A stretch of DNA of 64,000 nt from assembly GCA_025698895.1 (NCBI GenBank), contig JAILWO010000002.1, positions 1,240,001 through 1,304,000 on the forward strand, in the 5' to 3' direction. Origin of the DNA: Rhizobiaceae bacterium (GTDB taxonomy: Bacteria; Pseudomonadota; Alphaproteobacteria; Rhizobiales; Rhizobiaceae). Below the pieces are notes generated by a model. It did no database searches. It was not told the DNA's origin and saw only the letters and a list, made by a program, of their open reading frames with translations. Positions 19,985 through 32,728 of the stretch are shown here, one piece after another; position 1 is the stretch's first letter, and each line of letters opens with the position of its first letter. Both the position numbers and the translations under genes were made by a program.

Positions 19985-20488
19985 ATGCAGACCGTCCTGA
20001 TCGTCATCCACCTTCTCATCGTGCTCGCGCTTGTCGGCGTCGTGCTTCTGCAGAGATCGGAGGGTGGTGGTCTCGGCATCGGCGGCGGTTCCGGCTTCAT
20101 GACCGCGCGTGGCGCCTCGAACGCGCTCACCAAGACAACGGCGATCCTGGCCCTAGCATTCTTCGCCACTTCGCTGGGGCTCTCCCTGCTTGCGCGCTAT
20201 GGTGAGCGACCGACCGATTATCTCGACCGCATACCGGCGGCGGCCAGCGGCGAGCAGTCGCCGGCCGCTCCGTCCGGTTCCGGCGGGGTGCTCGATCAGC
20301 TTGGCGGGTCGGGCGCCGATCAGCAGCAGGCACCGGCCGAGGAGCCGGCGTCGCAGGCGCCCACCGCACCGACCGGAACCGGGGCAGGTGGTGATGCGCA
20401 GCTGGCGGAGCCGGCTTCTCCAGGCATCAACGAACCGGTGATCGTGCCGAGCGAGCCTTCGGAACCGCAGGCCCCGACCGGCAACTGA
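19985..20488 (+). CDS. secG: Preprotein translocase subunit SecG
   Basis: Small inner-membrane subunit of the SecYEG channel. The first helix MQTVLIVIHLLIVLALVGVV (1-20) is followed by LLQRSEGGGLGIGGGSGFMTARG, the conserved cytosolic loop, and a second helix (ILALAFFATSLGLSLLA, about 54-70). The 167-residue length comes from a low-complexity Gln/Pro/Ala/Gly tail of about 90 residues, a common extension in alphaproteobacteria. It precedes the L,D-transpeptidase and pyrG genes. Confidence 0.95.
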   Translation: MQTVLIVIHLLIVLALVGVVLLQRSEGGGLGIGGGSGFMTARGASNALTKTTAILALAFFATSLGLSLLARYGERPTDYLDRIPAAASGEQSPAAPSGSGGVLDQLGGSGADQQQAPAEEPASQAPTAPTGTGAGGDAQLAEPASPGINEPVIVPSEPSEPQAPTGN

Positions 20489-20587
20489 TCGTTGCGTTGA
20501 CGCGACCCGATTCCACCGGCCGAACCGGTACTTGTTGCCGAAAATCCGCACGAGCCGGAAATCGTCCGGCCATGTCGGCTGGACTGC

Positions 20588-20617
20588 TTGAGAGACTCCC
20601 GGCATCCAAAGTATAAA
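20588..20617 (+). promoter_or_regulatory. Candidate promoter for the L,D-transpeptidase gene
   Basis: TTGAGA, an 18-base spacer, then TATAAA (20612-20617), 75 bases upstream of the ATG at 20693. The 204-base secG/transpeptidase gap is long enough to hold its own promoter and leader. I see no hairpin terminator in the gap. Confidence 0.45.
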
Positions 20618-20692
20618 TGACCTCGAACGCATCGCGGCTTTGGCCGATATCCGATCGTTCGCGGGGCGCTTCGGGTGCTTGGGGACAATCAC

Positions 20693-21532
20693 ATGACATT
20701 CCGGTCGATACTTCTCGTTGCCGCGCTGGTGGTTGCGGCGCCCTTGGCGGCGGCTCACGCCGAGTCGGGCCGCTGGGGGAGCGGTTACGGCACAGCGCGC
20801 CCCGCGGCACAGGCCACGGCGGCTGTCCAGCGGCGTGACACGACCGCCGATCCCGTCCGAAAGCGGGGGCAGGCCCCTGCGGAGGAGAAAATCGACGTCC
20901 TGAACGCTGGCAACAGCGGCGAACTGCGCAGCGAGGTTCGCCCGCAAGGACTGTTCGACGGTCTGTTCGGGGCAAAGCCGCAAATGCTGCCAGAAACCCG
21001 GGCGCTGGACGGCGCGCTGGCTTCCCGCTCACAGAAGAAGCTCTTCAAGGTCAAGGACGATTTCCAGCCGCGGACAGTCGAGTTTTCAGGCTATCCGCGC
21101 GGCACGATCGTGGTGGATACCGCTGGCCGCTATCTCTACCTGGTGGAAACGCACAAGACCGCGCGCCGCTACGCGATCGCGGTCGGCCGGGAAGGCCTCG
21201 CCTTTACCGGCACGGCGAAGGTGGGCGACAAGCAGGAATGGCCCCGCTGGATCCCGACCAAGGACATGCAGGAGCGCGAGCCGAAGAAATACGGCCAGTA
21301 CAAGGACGGCATGAACGGCGGCCCGGATAACCCGCTCGGTGCGCGCGCGATCTATCTCTACCAAGGCAAGCGCGACACCCACATCCGCATCCACGGTACC
21401 AACCAGCCCGAGACGATCGGCACGGCTTCGTCCAACGGTTGCTTCCGGATGGTCAACGAGCACGTGATGGATCTTTACAACCGCGTGCGCATCGGCACCG
21501 ACGTCGTGGTGGTCAACGGGCTGTCGAGCTGA
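20693..21532 (+). CDS. L,D-transpeptidase (YkuD family), exported
   Basis: Periplasmic enzyme that forms 3-3 peptidoglycan cross-links or attaches proteins to the wall. A signal peptide covers residues 1-23 (cleavage after AHA). After a linker of about 110 residues, the YkuD domain starts near FSGYPRGTIVVDTAGRYLYL and carries the catalytic motif HGTNQPETIG...SSNGCFRM, with His234 and the nucleophile Cys250. Start: ATG at 20693; a GTG at 20675 would add six residues ahead of the signal and is less likely. Rhizobiales rely heavily on L,D-cross-links. Convergent with the EF-hand gene. Confidence 0.95.
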   Translation: MTFRSILLVAALVVAAPLAAAHAESGRWGSGYGTARPAAQATAAVQRRDTTADPVRKRGQAPAEEKIDVLNAGNSGELRSEVRPQGLFDGLFGAKPQMLPETRALDGALASRSQKKLFKVKDDFQPRTVEFSGYPRGTIVVDTAGRYLYLVETHKTARRYAIAVGREGLAFTGTAKVGDKQEWPRWIPTKDMQEREPKKYGQYKDGMNGGPDNPLGARAIYLYQGKRDTHIRIHGTNQPETIGTASSNGCFRMVNEHVMDLYNRVRIGTDVVVVNGLSS

Positions 21533-21556
21533 CGGGCTTCGACGTCAGCCGCCGCG

Positions 21557-22018
21557 CTACTTCATCGCCGTGTCGTAGGCGCCTTTGACGGCTTTCTCCA
21601 TGCCCTTGCGGACGACGAACTGCTTGACCATGTCCTTGGTCAGTCGGCCTGCGATCGGTTTCGCGACGGACGAAACGCCCCGGCTGAAATAGACGGCATA
21701 TATGCCGTCCGCCATCAGGCCCCGGGCGAACTGGGTAAAAAGCTGCATCGCCATCTGGCCAAACGACGCGTCACGTTCCAGCACCTCCAGATTGGTGCGT
21801 GCGGCCATCGCGACCTCGGTCACCGCCTTGTTGTCAAGGCTGATCGGCGACAGCTTGCCGGCACCCCATTCGCCCCAGCTGACCTTTCCATCCTTGTTGC
21901 CGTCGAGATCGTCATAGAACGACACGACGACCGCCGCCTTGTGGCCGACAAACCCGATCGCGCCGATCTCGCGATTGGTGAAATCCCTGATCACGATCCA
22001 GTCCAGATCCTCCGACAT
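21557..22018 (-). CDS. Uncharacterised protein with one canonical EF-hand loop
   Basis: A 153-residue protein I do not recognise. From ATG at 22018 it reads MSEDLDWIVIRDFTNREIGA and has no signal peptide. Residues 39-50 (DGNKDGKVSWGE) form a textbook 12-residue EF-hand loop: Asp1, Asn3, Asp5, Gly6, Val8, Glu12. The flanks SFYDDLDG and WGAGKLS could supply the two helices. The C-terminal half (about 85-153) is helical and includes a hydrophobic stretch (MAMQLFTQFARGLMADGIYAVYF, split here as an observation of position 85-107). A GTG at 22036 is an alternative start. It is monocistronic, convergent with the transpeptidase and divergent from pyrG. Function unknown; calcium binding is inferred. 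Confidence 0.75.
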   Translation of the reverse strand: MSEDLDWIVIRDFTNREIGAIGFVGHKAAVVVSFYDDLDGNKDGKVSWGEWGAGKLSPISLDNKAVTEVAMAARTNLEVLERDASFGQMAMQLFTQFARGLMADGIYAVYFSRGVSSVAKPIAGRLTKDMVKQFVVRKGMEKAVKGAYDTAMK

Positions 22019-22161
22019 TCTGTCACTCCCTCTCACCGTCGTTTCGACAGAAATGGCGACGGGAGGTGCGCCGTTCGGTGAAGGATTTCACAGGTCGCGG
22101 TGAGATTTCCGTCTGTGAGAAGATGAATTTTCGACTGGCGGAATCGCGAGTCGCGCGCTAA

Positions 22162-23802
<1,641 letters not shown>

Positions 23803-23813
23803 TAGAGCGGGGC

Positions 23814-24254
23814 ATGATCTTCCATGCCTCGATTGCCGTCGACAACCCCGGCACTGCCGCCTCCTTCTTCGAGGAACTGTGGGATGGCGAGGCCTTTCCT
23901 TTTCATCCCGTGCATGGCGCTTTCATTGTCCTGAAAGGCGATGAGCATGGGTCCGCGATCGAGATCTATCCGGCCGGCACGGTCAACCGGCTGGGCAAGA
24001 ACGGCCTTTCCTTCGACATCAGCGACGACGTCTCGCGCGAAACCGCCACACACCTGGCGATCTCGACCGCACTTGAAGAAAAACAGGCGTTCGACCTGGC
24101 CGCCACCTATGGATGGTGGGCCAGGCACTGCGATCGGGGATTCTTCGATGTGATCGAAGTCTGGCTGGATGGAAAGGTCCTGCTGGAAGTTCTGACGCCG
24201 GAAATGCAGCAGCGCTATCGCCAGTCGATGACCCCCGACAATTGGCGCGACTGA
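23814..24254 (+). CDS. Uncharacterised protein, possible VOC (glyoxalase-like) fold
   Basis: A 146-residue soluble protein beginning MIFHASIAVDNPGTAASFFEE, a pattern typical of vicinal-oxygen-chelate proteins (short beta strand, then a helix). Further strands include GAFIVLKGDEHGSAIEIYPAG and FFDVIEVWLDGKVLLEVLTPE. The exact family is not recognised. ATG at 23814 is preceded by GAGCGGGGC; an in-frame GTG at 23799 overlaps the pyrG stop. The next gene, another VOC protein, starts two bases after its stop, so pyrG and both VOC-like genes probably form one transcript. Confidence 0.65.
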   Translation: MIFHASIAVDNPGTAASFFEELWDGEAFPFHPVHGAFIVLKGDEHGSAIEIYPAGTVNRLGKNGLSFDISDDVSRETATHLAISTALEEKQAFDLAATYGWWARHCDRGFFDVIEVWLDGKVLLEVLTPEMQQRYRQSMTPDNWRD

Positions 24255-24256
24255 TC

Positions 24257-25117
24257 GTGAATACCCGTGCACCCCGACCACTCGACCACTGCGTCCTCTC
24301 GACAGCGGATCTGGGCACGGCGCGCGGCCGGCTTTCAGCACTCGGCTTCACGGTAGCCCCGGCTGGCGTCCATCCCTTCGGCACCGCCAATGCCTGCATC
24401 TACTTCGCGGATGGAACCTTCCTGGAGCCTCTATCGGTTGACCGCCGTGAACTGACCCGGGAGGCGATAGCCAAACACAACGTCTTCGTGGCGCATGATG
24501 CCCGCTACCGTTCGCGGAACGGCGATGAAGGCTTTTCGGCGTTGGTCTTCGGCACGGAGGACGCGCGCGCCGATCATGCCGCATTCGTCGCCGCGGGATA
24601 TTCGGCCGGACCGATCCTCGACTTTTCCCGCCCGGCGCGTGATGCGTTCGGGCGGGAGGATGTCGCTGCCTTCAGACTGGCTTTTGCAAGGGATGCCAGT
24701 GCAGTCGACACGTTGTTCTTCACCTGTCAGAGGGTTCTCTCGCCGAAGATCGACCGGGCAGCGCTCGAGGTGCATCCGAACGGTGCTTTCGGGATGGCCT
24801 CCGTCATCCTGACGGCAGGCGATCCGACAGCGTTCGGTTCGATCGTCTCTCTTGTCTCGGGGCGATCGTCAGACATGGATGGGCCCGGCTCCTCCCTGCA
24901 ACTGATGTCGACCAGGGAGTTTGCCCGGGATTTTGGCGGAGATCCGCCGGACGAGGACCAACTTCGATTGCGCGCGATCGTCTTTAGGGTTCCGGACCTT
25001 GGTCGGTTGCTCGATTGTCTGAACGATGCGGGAATTCCTTCGCGCAGAAGCGGCGGCCGACCCGTGGTCGATCCGGCGCCGGGGCAGGGGGCCATATTCA
25101 TCTTCGACCCGCGCTAA
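24257..25117 (+). CDS. VOC family protein (glyoxalase-like domain)
   Basis: A 286-residue protein starting at GTG two bases after the previous stop. It opens with RPLDHCVLSTADLGTARGRL and GFTVAPAGVHPFGTANACIY, the first half of a glyoxalase-like domain (IHPFGT... style), and contains a second related module beginning near GAFGMASVILTAGDPTAFGS. Members of this family bind a divalent metal, but substrate is unknown. Tight spacing with the upstream gene indicates co-translation. Confidence 0.75.
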   Translation: MNTRAPRPLDHCVLSTADLGTARGRLSALGFTVAPAGVHPFGTANACIYFADGTFLEPLSVDRRELTREAIAKHNVFVAHDARYRSRNGDEGFSALVFGTEDARADHAAFVAAGYSAGPILDFSRPARDAFGREDVAAFRLAFARDASAVDTLFFTCQRVLSPKIDRAALEVHPNGAFGMASVILTAGDPTAFGSIVSLVSGRSSDMDGPGSSLQLMSTREFARDFGGDPPDEDQLRLRAIVFRVPDLGRLLDCLNDAGIPSRRSGGRPVVDPAPGQGAIFIFDPR

Positions 25118-25196
25118 GATAATCCCCGATCACCGGAACCGCGCACCCGTTTCCCTCATTGTCTCTTCGGCGAACCGAATGTGAAGGGAAACGACC

Positions 25197-25562
25197 ATGA
25201 CGACGCAGACAGGGCATACGCAGGCGATCCGAGCATCGCGCGTCATCGGCACCAACGTCTACAATACGGAAGGCGAGAAGATCGGGATGATAGAGGACAT
25301 CATGCTCGACAAGCTTTCCAACGGCATCATGTTTGCCGTGATCGGCTTCGGCGGCTTCCTTGGAATTGGTGAGAAATTCCACGCCATTCCATGGTCAAGC
25401 CTCGATTACGAGACGAGCCAGGGGGGCTATGTCGTGCCTTTCTCGAAGGAGGTCCTGGAGAAAGCCCCGGCCTATACGATCCAGGAACTGTCGGGAGAGG
25501 ACGGCCAGCGCGCGCGCGACGCGTCCTACGACTACTACAAGGTCCAGCCTTACTGGTACTGA
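25197..25562 (+). CDS. PRC-barrel domain protein
   Basis: A 121-residue protein with one PRC-barrel domain (about residues 8-85): RASRVIGTNVYNTEGEKIG, followed by IEDIMLDKLSNGIMFAVIGF and HAIPWSSLDYETSQGGYVV. These small domains occur in photosynthetic reaction centre subunits, RNA-processing factors and stress proteins. Here it is stand-alone, cytoplasmic, and ends in a Tyr-rich tail (YDYYKVQPYWY). Function unknown. Its own leader of about 80 bases precedes it. Confidence 0.88.
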   Translation: MTTQTGHTQAIRASRVIGTNVYNTEGEKIGMIEDIMLDKLSNGIMFAVIGFGGFLGIGEKFHAIPWSSLDYETSQGGYVVPFSKEVLEKAPAYTIQELSGEDGQRARDASYDYYKVQPYWY

Positions 25563-26975
<1,413 letters not shown>

Positions 26976-27032
26976 CCGTCCCTTAAGCATGTGGATGCAT
27001 GGTCGTCGGGACGTATTCGAGTCTCCCGCCCC

Positions 27033-27362
27033 ATGTGGACACGCCAGCGCAAGAAACGGAACACCGGCCGACTGATCGTACCGGCGGTCGCGGCGCTGTT
27101 CCTGTCCTATTTCGGATATCACGCCGTCCATGGCGAATACGGCCTCAACGCGCGCTACGGATATGAAGACCGGGCGCGCGAATTGAGTGCGCAACTCGAA
27201 ACGCTGCGCAGCGAGCGGGAGCGGCTCGAAGCCCGCAACCTTCTGTTGCACAATGGCTCGATTGAAAGGGACATGCTCGACGAGCAGGCGCGCCGAGCGC
27301 TCGACTATGTGCGCGCGGATGAGATCGTCATCATGCGGCCCCGGGCCGGCAGCATGAATTGA
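27033..27362 (+). CDS. ftsB: Septum formation initiator, FtsB/DivIC type
   Basis: A 109-residue bitopic division protein. A short basic cytoplasmic N-terminus (MWTRQRKKRNTGR) precedes one transmembrane helix (about 15-33) and a periplasmic coiled coil (DRARELSAQLETLRSERERLEARN) of the kind that pairs with FtsL. The ATG at 27033 gives the family-typical N-terminus. The eno-ftsB-pdhA order is conserved in alphaproteobacteria. Symbol given by family and context. Confidence 0.85.
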   Translation: MWTRQRKKRNTGRLIVPAVAALFLSYFGYHAVHGEYGLNARYGYEDRARELSAQLETLRSERERLEARNLLLHNGSIERDMLDEQARRALDYVRADEIVIMRPRAGSMN

Positions 27363-27368
27363 CCTCGA

Positions 27369-27385
27369 TCCGGTTAATCACCGGA
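27369..27385. promoter_or_regulatory. Inverted repeat in the pdhA leader
   Basis: TCCGGT, five bases (TAATC), ACCGGA: a perfect six-base dyad just after the ftsB stop. It could be a regulator binding site for pdhA or part of a weak hairpin; no T-run follows, so it is not a Rho-independent terminator. The remaining leader to 27542 contains a second short dyad (CCATGC...GCATGG, 27422-27440). Confidence 0.3.
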
Positions 27386-27542
27386 TAAGTCAACATTTGC
27401 AGTTGGTTACACACATGGCTGCCATGCTTTTTCGGCATGGTGAAGCCCCGAGCGTCATGCTAGCCTCGTGATCCGAAAAGGGAGGCGACCTGAATCGTGG
27501 TGCTCCCGTAGTCCGTCAGAGACTGGCAACAGGGAGTGACGC

Positions 27543-28634
27543 ATGGCCGCCGCCGCTCGTAAATCGTCCACGAAATCGACATCTGGCAAACCGGAGCGTT
27601 CGGCGGCGCCGTCCCGCCAGGAGGCGAAGGTCAAGCCCGAAGCCGCGCAATCGCTGAAGACGCCGAAGCCGGCTGATTTTTCCAAAGATGACGAACTCGA
27701 CGCCTACCGCGCCATGCTCTTGATCCGGCGCTTCGAGGAAAAGGCTGGCCAACTCTACGGCATGGGCTTCATCGGCGGTTTCTGCCACCTCTATATCGGC
27801 CAGGAGGCGGTCGTAACCGGCCTCAAGATGGCGATGAGCGACGACGACCAGATGATCACCGCCTATCGCGACCACGGCCATATGCTCGCCATGGGGATGA
27901 ACCCGCGCGGCGTCATGGCCGAACTCACAGGCCGCCGGGGAGGCTACTCCAAGGGCAAGGGCGGTTCCATGCACATGTTCTCCAAGGAGAAGAACTTCTA
28001 TGGCGGCCACGGCATCGTCGGGGCGCAGGTGCCTCTGGGCACCGGGCTCGCCTTTGCCAACCGCTATCGCGAGAACAAGGCGGTATCCCTGACCTTTTTC
28101 GGCGACGGTGCGGCCAATCAGGGACAGGTTTACGAGAGCTTCAACATGGCCGCCCTGTGGAAGCTGCCGGTCGTCTATGTCATCGAGAACAACCGCTACG
28201 CGATGGGTACGTCGGTTCAGCGCTCTTCCGCCGAGACCGACTTCTCCCATCGCGGCATCTCGTTCAAGATTCCGGGCATCCAGGTCGACGGAATGGACGT
28301 GCGCGCGGTGAAGTCAGCGGGCGAGATGGCGGTCGCGCATTGCCGGACCGGTCAGGGGCCGATCATCCTGGAGATGCAGACCTATCGCTATCGTGGCCAC
28401 TCCATGTCCGATCCGGCCAAGTACCGGACGAAGGAGGAGGTGCAGAAGATGCGCTCCGAGCAGGACCCAATCGAGCAGGTGAAGGCGCGACTGGTCGAGA
28501 AGAAATGGGCGAGTGAAGACGAGTTGAAGGCCATTGACAAGGAAGTGCGCGACATCGTCGCCGATGCAGCGGAGTTCGCCCAGACCGACCCCGAGCCGGA
28601 TGTGTCCGAGCTCTATACCGACATCGTTATCTGA
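27543..28634 (+). CDS. pdhA: Pyruvate dehydrogenase E1 component subunit alpha
   Basis: Thiamine-diphosphate subunit of E1 in the pyruvate dehydrogenase complex, of the alpha2-beta2 type. The 363-residue product has a Lys/Ala/Ser-rich N-terminal extension (1-45), then [16 protein letters not shown], the phosphorylation-loop-like [13 protein letters not shown], and the TPP motif GDGAANQG (187-194) with [10 protein letters not shown] (215-224). First gene of the pdhA-pdhB-(Uma2)-pdhC operon, 16 bases before pdhB. Confidence 0.98.
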   Translation: MAAAARKSSTKSTSGKPERSAAPSRQEAKVKPEAAQSLKTPKPADFSKDDELDAYRAMLLIRRFEEKAGQLYGMGFIGGFCHLYIGQEAVVTGLKMAMSDDDQMITAYRDHGHMLAMGMNPRGVMAELTGRRGGYSKGKGGSMHMFSKEKNFYGGHGIVGAQVPLGTGLAFANRYRENKAVSLTFFGDGAANQGQVYESFNMAALWKLPVVYVIENNRYAMGTSVQRSSAETDFSHRGISFKIPGIQVDGMDVRAVKSAGEMAVAHCRTGQGPIILEMQTYRYRGHSMSDPAKYRTKEEVQKMRSEQDPIEQVKARLVEKKWASEDELKAIDKEVRDIVADAAEFAQTDPEPDVSELYTDIVI

Positions 28635-28650
28635 GCCAGGGGAAGGGACC

Positions 28651-30084
<1,434 letters not shown>

Positions 30085-30122
30085 CAACGCAGTTCAAAGG
30101 ATCGCGCGAGCCGAGGATCGAG

Positions 30123-30737
30123 ATGGCCGAGCAAGGGAAGCGTCGAGCAACCTACGCCGATATCGAAGCCGCACCGGAACATCTGGTGGCCGAGATTATC
30201 GATGGTGAGTTGTTGACGCATCCGCGGCCGTCACCGCGGCATTCTGGCACTGCGAATGCGGTTTCAGCAAAGCTGACAGACCCTTTTCAGTGGGGTGGGA
30301 GCGGTCCCGGCGGCTGGGTTTTTTTCGTCGAGCCGGAGTTGAAGATTGGTCAAAATATCGTCGTGCCGGACGTTGCGGGCTGGCGCCGCGAGAGATTGGC
30401 TGGATACCCTGAAACAAACTTCTTCGATGTCGTACCGGACTGGGTCTGCGAAATACTCTCGGCGTCAACGGAACGGCGCGATCGCGGTGTCAAGAAGCGT
30501 GTCTACGCCATGGGCGACGTCGCCTATCTCTGGCTGATCGATCCCCGGCTGCAAATGCTTGAAGCGTTCGAACTTCGCGATGGATCATGGATGGATGTCG
30601 GAACGTGGAACTCCGCAGACGAGGTTCGTGCGCCGCCCTTCCACGCCATCTCTTTTTCGCTCGCCGATCTTTGGCCGCTCGACCCGCCGCTCGGCATGAA
30701 TGAAGATCCCACGCCATATTACGCCGGAGACCGATAG
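30123..30737 (+). CDS. Uma2 family protein (DUF820, PD-(D/E)xK nuclease fold) inside the pdh operon
   Basis: A 204-residue protein of the Uma2 family, which has a restriction-endonuclease-like fold. Candidate active-site residues are Asp83 in VPDVAGW, Glu110 in VCEILSAS and Lys124/125 in RGVKKRVY. The family signature WLIDP is at 137-141. It begins 39 bases after pdhB and ends one base before the pdhC ATG, so it is translated as part of the operon. Uma2 genes are abundant and often mobile in cyanobacteria and Planctomycetes; I do not recall one as a standard member of this operon. Cellular role unknown; it may be nuclease, or structural only. Confidence 0.88.
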   Translation: MAEQGKRRATYADIEAAPEHLVAEIIDGELLTHPRPSPRHSGTANAVSAKLTDPFQWGGSGPGGWVFFVEPELKIGQNIVVPDVAGWRRERLAGYPETNFFDVVPDWVCEILSASTERRDRGVKKRVYAMGDVAYLWLIDPRLQMLEAFELRDGSWMDVGTWNSADEVRAPPFHAISFSLADLWPLDPPLGMNEDPTPYYAGDR

Positions 30738-30738
30738 G

Positions 30739-32130
30739 ATGCCGATCAACATCACCATGCCGGCTCTCTCGCCCACGATGGAGGAGGGCAACCTCGCAAA
30801 GTGGCTGGTCAAAGAGGGTGACAGGGTTGAGCGGGGTGACGTGATCGCCGAGATCGAGACCGATAAGGCGACGATGGAAGTGGAGGCCGTCGACGAGGGG
30901 ACGGTCGCCAGGATTGTCGTACCGGCCGGCACGGAAGGCGTAAAGGTCAACGCGCTGATCGCTGTCCTCGCCAGCGAGGGCGAGGATGTGAAGGAGGCCG
31001 CCGGCGCGGCAGCCAATGGCGGGAGCAAGGCTTCGGCCGAAGAGAGCAAGAAAAAGGACGCAAAGGAGCAGGAAGCCCCGGAGAAGGGCGCGACGAAGCC
31101 TGTCTCCGATGTCGCCAAGGACGAAGCTCCGGCACCAAAGCCTATCGATGCCATAACCGAAAGTCCCGAAGCCGGGCCAGCGCCGAAAGCCGACGGCGAA
31201 CGTATTTTCGCCTCGCCGCTGGCGCGCCGCATCGCCAAGAGTGCCGGCATCGACCTGGCCACGCTTTCCGGTTCAGGGCCGCACGGGCGCGTCGTGAAGG
31301 CCGATGTCGAGGCGGCGTCAAAATCGGGCGTCGGCAAGGCGGCCCAGGCCAAGGCCCCGGCGGTCGCGGCACCTAAGCCGATGTCGGATGAAGCGGTGCT
31401 CAAGCTGTTCGAGGAAGGTTCATACGAACTCGTCCCGCATGACAATATGCGCAAGACGATCGCGCGCCGCCTCGTCGAGGCCAAGTCGACGATTCCGCAT
31501 TTCTATCTGACGCTCGATTGCGAGATCGACGCACTGCTGGCGCTCAGGAAGCAGCTCAACGACGCCGCGCCCATGAAGAAGACCGAGAAAGGCGAAGTGC
31601 CCGTCTACAAGCTCTCTGTGAACGACATGATCATCAAGGCGATGGCGATGGCGCTGATGGCGGTGCCCGATGCCAACGCCTCGTGGACCGAGGGCGGCAT
31701 GCTCAAGCACAGGCATGCCGATGTCGGGGTCGCGGTCTCGATACCGGGCGGTCTGATCACCCCGATCGTGCGCAACGCCGAAGTGAAGACGCTTTCGGCG
31801 ATTTCCAACGAGATGAAGGACCTAGCCTCGCGCGCCCGCAACCGCAAACTCAAGCCCGAGGAGTACCAGGGCGGCACCACGGCGGTCTCCAATCTCGGCA
31901 TGTTCGGCATCAAGGACTTTTCGGCCGTCATCAACCCGCCGCATGCGACGATCCTCGCGGTTGGCGCGGGCGAGCAGCGCGCAGTGGTGAAGGACGGCGA
32001 GATCAAGGTGGCAAACGTCATGACGGTCACCCTCTCAACCGACCACCGCGCGGTTGACGGCGCGTTGGGCGCCGAACTGCTGGCCGCTTTCAAGAAATAC
32101 GTCGAGAACCCGCTGGGGATGCTTGTCTAA
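30739..32130 (+). CDS. pdhC: Pyruvate dehydrogenase E2, dihydrolipoamide acetyltransferase
   Basis: Core of the complex, moving acetyl groups from lipoate to CoA. The 463-residue product has a lipoyl domain (1-78, Lys43 in [10 protein letters not shown]), an Ala/Lys-rich linker, a peripheral subunit-binding domain (about 153-192: FASPLARRIAKSAGIDL) and the catalytic domain with DHRAVDG near the end (His436, Asp440). The ATG is one base after the Uma2 stop, which means its expression depends on translation through that gene or a closely coupled ribosome. Confidence 0.98.
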   Translation: MPINITMPALSPTMEEGNLAKWLVKEGDRVERGDVIAEIETDKATMEVEAVDEGTVARIVVPAGTEGVKVNALIAVLASEGEDVKEAAGAAANGGSKASAEESKKKDAKEQEAPEKGATKPVSDVAKDEAPAPKPIDAITESPEAGPAPKADGERIFASPLARRIAKSAGIDLATLSGSGPHGRVVKADVEAASKSGVGKAAQAKAPAVAAPKPMSDEAVLKLFEEGSYELVPHDNMRKTIARRLVEAKSTIPHFYLTLDCEIDALLALRKQLNDAAPMKKTEKGEVPVYKLSVNDMIIKAMAMALMAVPDANASWTEGGMLKHRHADVGVAVSIPGGLITPIVRNAEVKTLSAISNEMKDLASRARNRKLKPEEYQGGTTAVSNLGMFGIKDFSAVINPPHATILAVGAGEQRAVVKDGEIKVANVMTVTLSTDHRAVDGALGAELLAAFKKYVENPLGMLV

Positions 32131-32169
32131 CCGATGCGGGCGGCCGTTCACGCAACCGGAGAGTACGCC

Positions 32170-32712
32170 ATGGTTGATGCAACCACGGATCGTCCAAGTC
32201 GCTCATCCTGGATATGGATGGCTATCCTTGCCGTTATCTCGTTGATCGGCGGCATTCTTGCTTTACTCAATCCCTTCGCCGCGACGATCGCGGCGGTGCT
32301 TCTGGCAGGCTGGACGTTCCTTCTGCTCGGCGTCATCCAGATCGTGCAGGCCTTCAGCGTCAAGGAGTGGCCGGGCTTCCTCTGGGCCCTGCTGTTTGGC
32401 ATACTGACAACAGTCGTGGGAATCGTGCTTCTGTTCGATCCTCTTGCCGGCACTGTGTCGCTCACCTTCCTGGTGGCCGTGCTGTTCCTGTTCACCGGCG
32501 CGGTGAAGATCATGTACTCCTTCTCGCTGCGCCCGATCGCCGGCTGGGGCTGGGTGCTGGCATCCGGTATTGTGTCGTTCGCGCTCGGCCTGATGATCCT
32601 TGCGAGCTTCCCATGGTCGGCAACAGCCGTGCTCGGCATCCTGCTCGCCGTGGAGTTGATCTCGAATGGGGTGCTGTTCCTGTTGATCGCATTCGGCCTC
32701 AGGCAGCTGTAA
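32170..32712 (+). CDS. HdeD family membrane protein (DUF308)
   Basis: A 180-residue inner-membrane protein of six hydrophobic helices in three similar pairs, e.g. WIWMAILAVISLIGGILALL, TIAAVLLAGWTFLLLGVIQI and SLTFLVAVLFLFTGAVKIMY. The fold and length match HdeD, named from acid resistance in E. coli; no such role is shown here. Sits between pdhC (40 bases upstream) and the GDSL hydrolase gene. The start at 32170 gives a soluble N-terminus (MVDATTDRPSRSS). Confidence 0.87.
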   Translation: MVDATTDRPSRSSWIWMAILAVISLIGGILALLNPFAATIAAVLLAGWTFLLLGVIQIVQAFSVKEWPGFLWALLFGILTTVVGIVLLFDPLAGTVSLTFLVAVLFLFTGAVKIMYSFSLRPIAGWGWVLASGIVSFALGLMILASFPWSATAVLGILLAVELISNGVLFLLIAFGLRQL

Positions 32713-32728
32713 TGCGAGGCCGGCCGCG

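Noticed and set aside
27422-27440. CCATGC/GCATGG hairpin as intrinsic terminator of eno-ftsB
   Set aside because: The T residues lie in the loop instead of after the stem, so it does not fit a Rho-independent terminator.
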